Shown here: positions 36,881 to 48,958 of the stretch, in pieces
How positions within the stretch are numbered: the stretch's first letter is position 1
Layout: each line of letters begins with the position of its first letter
DNA from: Acridotheres tristis
Lineage: Eukaryota; Chordata; Aves; Passeriformes; Sturnidae
Direction: 5' to 3'
DNA length: 64,000 bases
NCBI GenBank assembly: GCA_037013685.1
Contig: CM072886.1
Span: forward strand, 66,664,433-66,728,432
Notes under the pieces: model-generated
The model's database searches: none
Told to the model about the DNA's origin: nothing
What the model saw: only the letters and a program-made list of their open reading frames with translations
Position numbers and translations under genes: made by a program

Positions 36881-39800
36881 GCTCAGTCTTTCATGCTGGA
36901 CAACTTTGTCATTGTTCCAGTAGGCAAAGAGAGGTTGTTTTTTTTGGGGAAAATTAAGCCAACTCATTTGAGTATCGAATATGGCTTTGGAAAACTACTA
37001 TGGGATAGATAACTTTTGGGCTTACTCTGGAAGAAACTGCCTATCAGTTTTGAAGGTTGTGATATAGCATTGAGAGGAATGTTAAGAATAATTACTTGAG
37101 GGCCAGGCAGTTTTGCCCTCTTGGGTGTTATGGCATTACCAACCCTTGGAACAAAAGGAGGATGAAAAAGTGCACTGTTAGAGGAAAATTAGCTCTTCTG
37201 TTTTAAAGCACACTGCTCTTGACTTGTACTGTGGTAAATTCCTTTGCAGACCTTCTGTTCATCTGGTTTGCTTTTTAAAGGAAGACAAATCCTGCTAGCA
37301 ATTGTCAAAGAGGCTAAAAGATAAATTAGTGGGTGATTTTCAGCACTTAGCATTACTAATACTTCTCTGCTATAACTGTTATGCGTGGCTGTTACATACT
37401 GGCACTTCTCAGTAGAAGACAGCAATGCAAACAGTATTTTAACAAGCCTCTGCTGCAACACCATTGATTGTAGCCAGCTATTGTTCCTTTGAATCCTGCC
37501 TAGGATAGGCAGTGAGAAGCTTCCTGGGATTTTAGGCCCAGACCTTTTTGACAGGAAATCGGGGAACAATTAAGAGGAATTGAATCTCTTCCCTCCCACA
37601 CATACACGTTTTAAAATTGAAAACTGTGGAGAAGAGGAAATTAAAAGAGTTTCCGTTGTTTTATTCAGGTGCTGTGCAAGGGGCTGGCTATGTATAACAT
37701 AGTTATGTTCTGAACTGCTTTATAGACACGGCTTTTTCTGGCATGGGGTGATGTCAAGCCACTCTAAAGGGAGAAGTTGCTCAACTTCTCACTCAAAAGA
37801 AGGTGACATTTGTAAGCTGTGGCAAGGCAGGAACAAAAGCTTGCTGCTGCCCCACCTGCCAGGACAGGCTTGTATCTGTCCATCACCTATTGGAAACCAC
37901 AGGACTGGCAGCTCCCCACAAGCAGATGGCTGATACTTGTGCTGCTTCTCCTTTGTGCTCTTTGCTTCCATTCAGGATTGGAGGATACCAGCCCCTAGTA
38001 CTGATTTTTCTATGCAGCTAAAAAGACATGAAAGCTGTGCTTTTGAGGGCTTAGACTGTCAGTTTTCTTATTCCCTGTAGGTCTTCCCAAGATCTCTCAT
38101 CTCTTTTTCATCTCTGCAGATGCCTCTGTCTTCACTACATCCTTCCTGGTGACTCCTTTTAGGGAGGAATAGAAAGCTGAAATTCTGGTCCCATTGGAAC
38201 TTTTTGCTATAAAGCTCCAATTCTGTGCCTAATTCTGCATGGGCTTCATTGGCATCTGTGTTTAATTGTGCTGACACATAGTTTTACATGGGAGTGGTCG
38301 GTGTTCCCTGGTGATTTGCACCAATGAATCTGTGCTTGTGGAGCTACATCACTCCAAAATTTTCAGAAAAACTTTCAAGTTCTTGGGAATATCTTCAGGG
38401 ATGTCTTTAGTCCTCACAAAGACTGTTACCCCTCTATTCCCATTCAGTCCCCCAAGCTGAATTATTAGAAATTTCTTGGAGCAACCAACAAATCTTGCTT
38501 TGCATTTGGGACCCTGTCAGTACAGGGTAACAGGATAACAGACAGTATCCTTATAACATTAATAGCTCCTTTAATTACAGATCCTTTTGTTCATTGCACA
38601 ACCAATATTATGAGGTTTTAATCACAAATGTTAAGGGAAAGCAATTTAAAAACAAAAAAAATCCCCAAAACAGATCCTCACAAAACTATTACTTGTTTTA
38701 TTTTTTAATAAACAGAAGATGCACCGGCAATATACATTGAGAAATGAGTTTCCAAGAGCAAATACAAATCAAATAAAATTGCACATCATAGTGGGTATTT
38801 AGCTAACTGTGCATACCTCTCATTTAATCTGAACTTATTTCTGGTAGCTCTAGCCACAGTAGTTACCATAAGATGACATAGGACTGGGATTTAGGTCCAG
38901 ACCTTTTTGCCTGGAATAACGGGATCCCCATAACATAGGAAGGTCACCAAAGATTAGGGGGGGAAAAAATATGTGCTAGTTTAACAGCTGCAAGTAACCA
39001 TTCTAGGCAGTTATTGTCACCTCATCTTGAGTTAGCATAACAGGAAATTAAAAAAATGAGAAATCTAAGTGGCAGGAGTGGAAAAACAAGCCTTAATATT
39101 TGTCAGGCAACAACTGATGAGAAGCAGCTTGATCAACAGGCTAGCCCACAGATGCATATTTTACTATATGTTTAAGATAAGATTGTATTATCCTATCTCT
39201 TTGCCTTATATAATTGAATCACTGAATGTTAGTGATGGCACTGTTAGGTCTGGCATAAAGGAAGAGTTTGGCACCAAGATGATGTATCCACCACAAAGAG
39301 CCCCTTGTTCAGGCAGAAGTTCCTATCTGTCTGTGAACATGCCTTTGATAATTAGGCCCTGAATAGAAGTAAAGTAAGGTTTTGAACTCTCATTGGTAAA
39401 TTCCCTACTAAACTTCTTCGGAAATCTTTTTCTTTTATTTTTAGATTCTTAAGATTTCTTCTTTTGTTAATTTTTTATTCCAGTCAGATCATATGCATTT
39501 TCCATCAGAAGTCTGTATTTCATCATTTATTGCTTACTCATTGTATAGAATCTGTAATTTATTTAGGTCAAATTGTTTTTAACTACTCCCATTAAAACCT
39601 AGTTTTCCTCCAGGAGGGCTCTTTGAACTCTCTTAATGTCTACTTGTTTTCTGGGATCACTGATTGTGTGCACAGCTGCCAACTTCTAATACAAGTAATT
39701 TCTATCTGCAGAAGTTTCACTGAAGCAGCAGAAGAGATGGTCTTGGACTAAGGGTTGTGTTGCGATCATGTAGTGATGACAAGGGGTAAATCTTTGCTGG

Positions 39801-41183
39801 GAAGGCCTAAAGAAAACATGCATTGCATTTACAGGAATCCTGTAGTAGGATATTGCAGCAATTCCTGCTGCATAGCCTTTGGTTTCAGCAGAAATTGGGG
39901 ATTTGTACTTTTGACGTTGACAGTAAAGACCCTCCCTCTCTCACAAGATAAGTTGGGTTGGTGCCCCATGTTGCATTGTTTGCTGGCTGTGACCCATGGG
40001 GTATGACAGCATTGTGTGCTGAAAACTGGAGGCTTCTGTAGATTTTTTTAGCTGCACTTGAGCTGCACGGAGCTCTCTGCACTTGAAAATGAAATTGGTG
40101 TTCGGGGGGATTAGCACTGGAATAAAATGAGCTTTTACCTGCGTCGTAGGGAAACTGGCTCTGCATCCCGTCTTCTCCCAAATAAAACAAACAACATATC
40201 ATTAATGCTGAACCTGATAGGTTTTTGTAATTGAAGCATCTATGCAGTCAAGACCAGAGTCTGTTTAAAGTGGGTAGAGGTTGTTTTTCCAGCAATTTAC
40301 ATGACAACTGCTGTATGTCTTTTGCTTCATTCTTCATGCTTATCTGAGGCTTTACAGAGTGTTCAGTTGAGAGTCCTTAGTTGATGTTACAGAAAAACCA
40401 CCATTGTCCTATGCAAACACAAAAATTTTGTAGGTTTTTTTATTAACCTCATTATATTGCAAGTGACAAGATCAGATGCCATCAGATCTTGTCTTTATAA
40501 GGACAAGGTGCTCTGCTAACTTTTGTGATCTTTTTCAGTGTGTGTTGAGTGAATGTGAACCCAAAACACATGAATGTTTAAGGTCTCTGGCCTCTATAAG
40601 GTGACAAATAATAATAAGGACTTTAGGGAAAACATATCTCATACGTCTGCTTAGAAGGGAAAAAACCATAAGGCTAACACAGTAATTGACTTAGAATGCT
40701 ATAAAGGGAAATATCTTTTCTCATAGAGATAAAAAGCCTCAATTCACACATGAGCTGAGCCAAGTAGAACTGATGAATATAGCACAATAGTCCTAACAGA
40801 TTCACTACAAGCTCCTTCCTGAATAACTAAGAAAAAAGAAACAAAGAGGAAGGGGGCAGGGAAATGGTTACCTTCTTGCTCTCGGGTTGAGTTTAAAAAA
40901 TAGAGTGCTAAGCAATATAGGGTAAAAAGGAAAAATGGTCACATATTATTCATGCTTCACTTGTGTTTGGTACATTCACACAGGCATATTAAGCATGAAA
41001 AGAACTCTGAAATGTAAATAGAGACATTCATTGTGTGGTTTTACTTTATTTTTTAAGGAGGAAGGGAATAGAAAAATGGACTCCCCACTCTGCTCTTTCT
41101 CAGAAGAAATCTCTTCTGAAGCCATTCTGATGAAAGCATAATTAACCTTGTTTTCATTAATGGGTCTTTCCTTTGTGGCTCAG
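36881..41183. other. Intergenic DNA, no supported gene
   Basis: Non-coding. A near-identical segment of about 45 bp occurs twice (37524-37570 and 38884-38930), described as a finding. A 97-codon plus-strand ORF at 39069-39362 has no splice context that I trust. An imperfect hairpin (gacaagatc / gatcttgtc) lies at 40465-40493. Confidence 0.45.
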
Positions 41184-41356
41184 ATGACAAAAAATGGGAC
41201 AGAGCATGGCCCACCCTTGGCGATCAAGGAAACATCATAAAAATTGAGGATGAGGTTGTTGTGCACAAACTGAGCTATCAAAGGTATGATGGGCTTGAAT
41301 TCAATTCCTGTAATTATACTAATGATGCAGAACGTAGCCAGGCCAAAATAACTCAG
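41184..41356 (+). CDS. Candidate internal exon, or conserved non-coding element
   Basis: A pyrimidine-rich tract and AG (gggtctttcctttgtggctcag, ending at 41183) precede the segment, and 'actcag' followed by gtaatt closes it. Between them exactly one forward frame is open, for 57 codons after two leading bases, and it closes with a stop four codons past the donor. The peptide starts DKKWDRAWPTLGDQGN and later reads KIEDEVVVHKLSYQRYDG. It is rich in charged and aromatic residues, unlike most chance ORFs here. I do not recognise a family, and no partner exons are evident. The surrounding 41130-41430 holds several TAAT homeodomain-type cores (cataattaacc, cattaatggg, gtaattatactaatg, tctaattatg), which instead favours an enhancer-like conserved element. 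Low confidence as coding. Confidence 0.25.
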
Positions 41357-42247
41357 GTAATTACTTAGCATATTGCTCTAGTTTCTGCAGTGGCAGTTAT
41401 TGTTTACATCTCTAATTATGCTGTGTAGACGCATCAAATCACTCACGCTTGTTTTGACTTGAAGCATTTGAAGCAGCAAACACGGATGAGCTGTATCTTA
41501 CTGGTGCTGCTGTGTGAATGAATGCGATTCAGCAATACTTGTTCATCAGGCTCCAGGTCCAATCCTGCGTGTCTGTCATACTCAGAATTCCTGTTGCTGT
41601 GATTCCCTTATGTATTTCTTTCACTGAGAACTTCTCCTTGCCTTAAGCAGATGTTGAAGGGCTCCTTATTCACATAGCTGAGCACTTTGTGTGCCCTTAA
41701 TTTTAAGAGCATGAATAGCCCATTGCAGGTCAGCAGGACTGCTGAAATGTTTTACGAGAGAGTTACCGCTGGTTAAGATACAGAGTTTTCGTCTAAAACA
41801 AGGGCAATTTCTTCTCCTGAGGTACTGTAGCAAGAGCAAAGGAAGAACTCATTTCAATTACTAACAATAGCAGCAAAAAAAAACCTCGTTTGAAGTTATT
41901 ATCCACTGTCTATCATTTTTAGAGTGATTTTTCTTCACGGGAATGAGGGGGGAAAAAAGTGGAAGAACATTAGGACAGTTCGTCCTTAAAAAAAAAAAAT
42001 ATGAAAAAGGATTTGTTAATGTGTGTAAATGGCTCTGTTGGACATTCACACCTCTAGTGGTCATAATGAATGTGATTGGCCTCTTTCCCCTGCAAAACAG
42101 TATGTTCTCTGAGGGTTGTATACAAGTTCACATGCCAAATGCTACAAATACTTCAAACTTTAGGGTGACTTCTTTCTGCAGTCCTAAGCAAGCTGCTTTC
42201 TCTGCTCTGTCTCAGTCTCCCCTTCTGCAGACACAGAATAATAATAC

Positions 42248-42335
42248 TCATCTATTTTAACACTTCAGGGTTTCCTATGTCAAAATGCAATTCATCTATT
42301 TTAACACTTTAGGGTTTCCTGTTTCAAAATGCAAT
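42248..42335. repeat. Tandem duplication, 2 x 44 bp
   Basis: Copy 1 is 42248-42291 and copy 2 is 42292-42335. Both start tcatctattttaacactt and end caaaatgcaat, with about three mismatches. This is a simple local duplication. Confidence 0.9.
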
Positions 42336-45300
42336 GCAAATCTGTGGTGTTAGGCCATTCGAAGGATCATTACAAGCCATACTGAAAGCCAGCACTGTAG
42401 ACCTTTTTATTGCCCAGATGGCTGATTGCACTAGGCTAAGAGTCTGAAAACACAGATAAATTTTGTCTTGTATATTTTTATGCCAATGGTTTTCTTAGCA
42501 ACCTGCAGGTATATTTACTTTATTTTGCTCTTCTAGAAACATAGTGAAGATATAATTTCTATGTTGTCTCCGGGAAAAATGCTCATAAAGGGTAAATTGT
42601 CCCACTAGAAATATTCTCCTATTAGATGAAGTTAGTTTACCCTTTGGCAGGAATATACCTAGCTTTCAACTGCAGTTACAGCTCCTTGAGCATTTATAAT
42701 ACACTTTTTAATGGAAGGAATTTCAGGCTCTTCTATTAAATCCAATTGAATGTCAATTCTGAGGGAGAAGAAGGGGTCTTTCAAGCATTTTTTTACCCAG
42801 AAAGCATGTTACAGATTCTAAAAATAGGCTGTGCATACATTAATGCCTATATTATGAGGTAGCCAAAACCGGATAGATGTTGAGGACTTTTTAAACTCCT
42901 GTTGGCTCCAGCAGGGCTCAGTACTTCACAGAATCCGCCTGAAGGAGAGGGAAGGAGAACAAAGTGAGAATACACAGTCCCAGCAGTGCTCTGGCTATGC
43001 ATGCAAACCTTTTGCAGTCAAAACTCCCCACAGGAGCATGAAAGGATGTTTCAGTCTGTAGCTCGTTTAATCAAGGGCTCCCCCTCAACAGAGGTGCTCA
43101 GAAGGAATGGATCTTGTCATGTGAACTAGAGGCTAAAACAGGAGAGGCTGCTTTGACTTTGGCTTCTACATCCAAAAAAAAAACCCTTTTAGCAGAATAG
43201 TGCATACAGGGGGAGAACAGAGAAAAAAACATGCCCATCCCATGTTGTTTGCAGGTATTACAGAGGAGAGGGCTGCTTTTTAATGCCCATTATTTTCTTC
43301 CACTGCTCGCGTAAGTGTATGAAGTTTCAACCCCTCTTGCTTTACAAATTGTTTTGTTGAGCAATTGATGAAGATTTTCATTACTGCAACACTGCACTGG
43401 CAACAGAGCCAAATGAGCAAACTGAGATTATTTGCAAAGACTCCGGTGTTCTGTGTTTCCAAATCTGACAGCTGAGGATGGAAATGTTACCCTGTTCTTC
43501 ACTGGAGTGTCCAGGCCATCCGTGTTCTCATGACAGAAAGATTTTAAAAGGCACTGGACAAGAGCTGACAGATAACTCCAGATCTAAGAGTTATGGTGAC
43601 CTTTTGACTTAAGTGACTTCAGGTATTGAATAGTAAGGAGCAATTATTAATGGAGCCAGGCACCTTGGATACAATTTTTGCTTCCTTGTGCAAAGGAAGC
43701 TTTGCACAACCAGAGAGCCTCTTAGCGCCCACGGCAGGCATTGTCACCCTCCTGCCCCTCCTGGACTCTTTCCAGGGTGATGCACCAAAGCTATTCAGAC
43801 TGATTTTTTAGATCAGCATTTTCCAACCCTTGAGTTTTGGTGGCAGTGTCAGCTCAGGGAAATACTCCCTTGTCTGCCCCTGTCTGGTTATTCCTGCTCT
43901 GTATCTCAGTAATGTGGTTTTAAGCCTGATCACCTGGCAAAGGTAATCGCTGTGGTGCAAAAACATAACTCTGACAGTGCTGCCAAAGCCAGGCTGCCTG
44001 CAGTTCACAGCCTGCCTTCAGCCTTGAGTTCCATGAGAAGCCTCCCCTTTAGGTGTCCCTGTCCCAGAGACACTCACTTTGGTTTCAGGTGGAAATGCAT
44101 GTTGGCTGGTTAGTGGCTGTTACTGTTACAATAATCTGTTTCCTTTAAAGAGGTTAATGATCTAAACCAAAGCAGTGAAATGTGCCAGTTTCACTGGTCA
44201 GGTCATGCTCACAAAAGATAGGGCTCGTTTGTTCCTTATGAAAATTATCTTTATCCCTTGTTCACAGTGGTCGACACTCCTGATTACTTAATATAAAGCC
44301 TACTGCCAAAATTGACGACTTTAATTATGAAAATAGTAGAAAAGGCTCTTCCTGCCCTGAGAAGTATATAGTTCATGGATGTGGACAGAAAAAGGGTGAA
44401 TCATCATGCCTCTATGCTAAGAGTGTTTAAGCCACAATGGTAAAAAAGGAGTCCTAAAATGTCTTTTGAAACAATGACAGGGAGAGTTCTTCTTAGATAT
44501 TTAGATGAAGTTCCTCCTGAATGTAGATGCAGTCTGGGAGGCATTAATTGTTGGGGACTATAACTGATGAGGGCAGAAGAAAGTGCTGCAGTGGACTATA
44601 GGCTGTAGGACATGTGAAGAAAAATGTAGATAGTACAGATTTAGCCTTTAGAAGTCTTCATAACCTACTTTTATATGACAGAAGGCAAGTATCCCTATAA
44701 TTTCCACTACACTGATGAAGAAACCTGAAAAAGCAGGGCTGACATGTCACAGCACAAGGTTAGACCTACAAGCTCATTTTACTTCATTTGTGTTTCTAGC
44801 CACAGTTCATAACACAAATATAAGAGTCAAGACTTACCTGCCCTTGAGCTTCTTAAGCACTATGATTTGGCCCTGGCCTCTTTTCAAATTCAGGCAATTT
44901 TGCTGCATCACTTCAATTGTGTTTGCATGGGTTTGGCCAGAGCAACCTTTACAGAGCCTGAGTCCTTTCAGCAAGGTTATTAACAGTATATGGTAGGTAC
45001 CCTGCGTGTATTTTAAAAGAATGAAATATTTTAAAGTGTGTGAAAGTAAAATGCAAGATCATAAAATTGATAGGTTATAATCAATCTAATAAATGGCCAA
45101 GCAAATGCATGCATTCCCATAACATTTTATTACTCCAGTGAGACAGTAAGATCACAAAAATGCAAGTGGATAAAACATAGGCTGTTGGCATCTTTATTCT
45201 CTGAAGTGCAACTGCCAGTAATGGCTTTTGTCTCAAAACTTTAATATGGATAATAGTAAAACTGCATGTCATACAAGAAGGAATTAAATGTATTTTAATA

Positions 45301-45803
45301 AGGCAAATCTTTCTACTTTATTTAAAGTCAAATACATTTTCCCATTTTCTACTGAAGAGCCACCATGGCACAGTACTTCTGTCCATGCTGCATACATGTA
45401 AAAAACTTGTCAAATGTAAAGGCCCAGCCTCTCAGTATTTTTAAAAGTGCACAAGAGATACAAGTTGTACTCTGACAATAAAAAGAGCTAATAATAAAAG
45501 ATACTTTCATCTGGAAGATGTCAATGTCCTTTGGGACTATCCAGCCTTCCTGAATATCCATTTTACATTCCATGAAGTAGATAAGCTTGTGAATTCCACC
45601 ATCCTCCTCAGCACACCGCTAGTCTAAAGCAAACTTTTCTTTTCCATGTTTAAGCATTTTCCAGGAAAACTTTTCTGGAGCCATACAGTAATAGATGTTT
45701 ATTACTAACCCAACTTTCATGAATAGCCATTGTGCCCATATTTAATGTCTGGTCAACATTGTACTGCTATAGTAGGGGCTCTCCTGACCCAGGGACAGAG
45801 AGG

Positions 45804-45804
<1 letters not shown>

Positions 45805-45844
<40 letters not shown>
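45805..45844. repeat. (ACAT)n-(AT)n microsatellite
   Basis: A few cata units pass into an AT dinucleotide run of about 15 repeats. The overlapping ORFs at 45730-45954 and 45767-45979 translate the repeat as alternating Tyr-Ile and are not genes. Confidence 0.95.
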
Positions 45845-45846
<2 letters not shown>

Positions 45847-48824
45847 CACGTCCTAGCACCTGAGCTGAGAATGAGATTAGAGAGATTAGATTGTGGTGGG
45901 CTACCAACTTGGCCCCAGGCAATAAGTGCCGGAAGTGCTCAGTGGCAGGATTAAAGCTGTGCACAGTTCTACTTTTCACTCCAAAAAGGGGTGTTGTACG
46001 TCTGGATTTACTGGATTAAGGTTTTTCTGAAACAGGATTGTATTTATGGGGGAATAACAAACTGACCCCACATGTTCAGCATTAGGCATAGGAGTACTTC
46101 TACCTTTCGTACTCGTAAAATTCAGCAGGATCTGGCATCAGGATGACAGTTTCAAGCCCTTTAGGTATAGAATTTGCAGCTTAGGCTCATTTCCCATGAG
46201 CATGCAGTGACAGGCACACAGGGGTTTCCGTGACTTGAATATTTTAAGTAAGTTGGAAGCATGGCACCAGTCAGACTAAAAGAGAAAAACAGAACCAAAT
46301 ACTTAATGCTTAAACGTACAAGATGGCACATGCCAACTTTAGCCCAAACTGAGGAACCCAAGTCAAGACCTTGAGGAGTCCAGCTGGAGCCAAAGCTCCT
46401 ACTCAGTGCTGAGATTCTCAGAGGTTTATTGAGTGATGCACAGGTGGTGGGAAGGCCAACAGCAAAAATCATTCTATTGCAAAGGCAGAAAATACCAGTC
46501 AGAATGAGCAGTCAAGTGCTTTCATTGCTTAAACAGAAGCAATGCAAGGCTGACATCTTTTAAAAAAGGGGGGTTACTCTTGTGGTTCTCTTCCTAGAAG
46601 TTTCACTTCCTTAGGTTATTTCAGGTTAGTGCAGCCTGTGCCAGAAGAGAAGAGATTTTATTTGTTTGGGGGTTTTTATATGAAGAATGGGCAAGACCAC
46701 CATGTACTGGAACAAGAGGAGGGATTACAAAAGCCTGCCCTGAACAAAAGGAGCTGTGTGGGGATCTTTCTACAATACAAAGGTTCACAGTAATTCCTTT
46801 CCTGTGAAGCCACACTGAACTCTCTGAACAGCTAATTTGTGGTACTTGGGACACATCTAGCCCGACAGTGATGTGAAAACTCTTTTTCCGAGGTGATCCT
46901 CTGCCACATGTTTTGCTCTGTGAAAGGCTACACACCTCTTTATGGGAAGCGAGTGTCTTCAGGTTATTTGCTTTTTCCGGTTTTGTATCACAGCTCTGGG
47001 CCTGGTGATGTTCTCTGTGAAGTCGGTTTAGCAGGAATAGGATCTGCTCTGTCATCTTGGGTATTGCCCACCTGTTCTCAAAACCACAGATTTTTCTAAA
47101 GAAATGTCTGCAGGTGCTATAGACCAAGGCTGCAGCAAACAGTCACGTGCCTTTCTGTTTGGAGAGATGAGGCTCAGTTGTTTGTTTGCATTCTTTATAT
47201 ATGACTCTGCTTCAGAGAGTGCTAAACCCAGTTTTATTATGTAGAAGCAAAGTAGAGGAAATATACAATTGGGACATCATTGCAGTTGTTGGAGTTGCTT
47301 TAACGTAGAGGCATTTGGAACCTAAATGACATAGGCAGCTACTTGCAATGTTATCTATTGAAAAGAATATGGTTTAGCAATTCATTTATGCATTTTACAA
47401 AAAGCTATTATCTTTCACCTTTATGACACCCCATCATGCTTATTTGTGCTACCCCAAGCTGATCCAGCTGTGATGCTCTCCAAGCACCGCTTTTTGGCTG
47501 ATCCTTGTAATGATGGTCTTGCATGTGGGCTCTGCTGGCTTTTTCTGAGATATTAAACAGCACCTGAATTTTTACCATGTGAATTCCTGGCCTCCTGAGC
47601 CACAAATGTCACTCTGGCAGAAACTGGCTTAAATTTTATTATACATAGTATGAGTGTAACGACCTCTGACCTCCCCAAATTATACAAACAGGAAGGGTCT
47701 CTCCTGCCCCGGGCTATGGCATGACCCAGGGAAAGTCACTCACTGCCTTCCTTGGCCCTGCCGAGCCCCTCTGTCTCAGAAAACCTGATGCCGGAGGCCA
47801 CTGCCTTCCAGCAGAATCTCTTTCTGGATGATGCATTCTACATCACTGCGCTACATTTGCTTCACCTTCACCATGTATGTCTTAACCCCGCAGCTCCAAC
47901 GCATTTGCAGGCACCCAGGCATCTCCCACACACTTTCTTGCTCTACAGTGCTGCTCCGGTTTTGTCAGATGTCTGCTGCCGACTGCTGCGGCCCCTGCCA
48001 GCTCTCTCCGTGCCCCGCTCTCTGGGCGTTCGGGCACTGCATGCCATGGGGTGGGAAGGAGGAAGGATCGGAAGTCTGTGCTGAGCTGTGTTTGCAGCAC
48101 AGACCTCCCCATCTCCCTCCTGTATGCGATGCTGCTGGAGGCTCCTTCAGGGATGCCGTCCCACCAGACAATTATTAAAAGGCCGAAGGAGTCCCAGGCA
48201 CTAGCTGTGTACTCCCGTCCTCCTATTTTTCCTCTCTGTGCTGGCCCCTCTTCCCGCCGGAGGTGCAGGCTCGGTTGCTGGGGGCTCCACTGAGGTTTCC
48301 CGGGGCACAGCGAGAGCAGTGGTCCACCCTGTGCGCTGCTGGCGGCTGACAGCCGGGCAGTCTCCCTCTTCCTCCCTCAGCTGGCCGGGACGGAGGCTTA
48401 AAGGAAAAAAAATAAAAACTGAAAAACACCTCTGGGGTCATTGGGAGGAGAAAACAATTCCTCGTCATGTCTGCGGAGTCTACGAAAACGTCCCGAGAAG
48501 GAAGAGGAGGATCCCGCCCCGCGGGGATCGCAGGGTTCGGCGGAGGGGTTGGGCGCTGGCTGCGGGACCGGGGCCGGGGCGTCCCCCCGCCTTTGGACGG
48601 GAGGGGCTCTGCCTTCCTGCGGAGCCGAGAAGAAGGGGCCGAGCCACCCTGCTCCCCGCCCCGGAGGGGGTGAGAGCCGTCCTGCTCTCGGCAGGGCAGG
48701 GTGCCCGGGCTGTCCCCTGGCTCCGTCTATGAGCCACTAGCCAGCTTCTCTCCAGCGCCGGGAGGCGACACAGCCCCGGCGGGCAGGGCCAGGCCGGGGG
48801 GGCCGTGCGGCGGGTGACACCCCC

Positions 48825-48863
48825 CTTCTCTCTTCCTCCTCCTCTTCCTCCTCCTCCTCCTCT
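48825..48863. repeat. (CTC/CCT)n pyrimidine tract in promoter or 5' UTR
   Basis: A near-pure pyrimidine run dominated by CCT/CTC triplets, about 75 bases before the PXDC1 start codon. If transcribed it is part of the 5' UTR. Such tracts can adopt unusual structures; none is demonstrated here. Confidence 0.85.
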
Positions 48864-48919
48864 TAACTTGGCCACGGCGGCGCGGGGCGGTGCGCTTCGC
48901 CCTGCGCCGGCGGCGGGGG

Positions 48920-48958
48920 ATGTGCGGGCGGAGGCGGGATGGCTTCGGCCGTGTTTGA
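48920..48958 (+). CDS. Upstream ORF overlapping the PXDC1 start codon
   Basis: An ATG 19 bases before the PXDC1 start opens a 12-codon frame ([12 protein letters not shown], then TGA at 48956-48958) in the +1 frame relative to the main ORF. Its context (G at -3, T at +4) is moderate. The main ATG context (GCGGGATGG, with G at -3 and +4) is strong. If the transcript starts upstream of 48920, ribosomes initiating here would bypass the main start, so leaky scanning would be needed. This is inference from position only. Confidence 0.4.
   Translation: MCGRRRDGFGRV

Larger units (their letters stand above)
41357..48199. other. Intergenic DNA leading up to the PXDC1 promoter
   Basis: Non-coding by my reading. 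It contains the 44-bp tandem duplication at 42248 and the (AT)n tract at 45805. A 168-codon minus-strand ORF at 46621-47127 has no supporting context. From about 47,700 rightwards, G+C content climbs towards the CpG island. Confidence 0.5.

Noticed and set aside
40465..40493. 9-bp-stem hairpin (gacaagatc / gatcttgtc)
   Set aside because: The stem is short with an 11-base loop, and such hairpins are common by chance in a window of this size.
45730..45979. ORFs on both strands with alternating Tyr-Ile runs
   Set aside because: Direct translation of the (AT)n microsatellite.
46621..47127. 168-codon minus-strand ORF
   Set aside because: Length is within what chance gives for 64 kb. No recognisable motif, splice context or neighbouring exons.
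48238..48732. 164-codon plus-strand ORF just upstream of PXDC1
   Set aside because: It lies entirely in the CpG island and has low-complexity composition; overlapping frames are equally open. Best seen as promoter or 5' UTR sequence.
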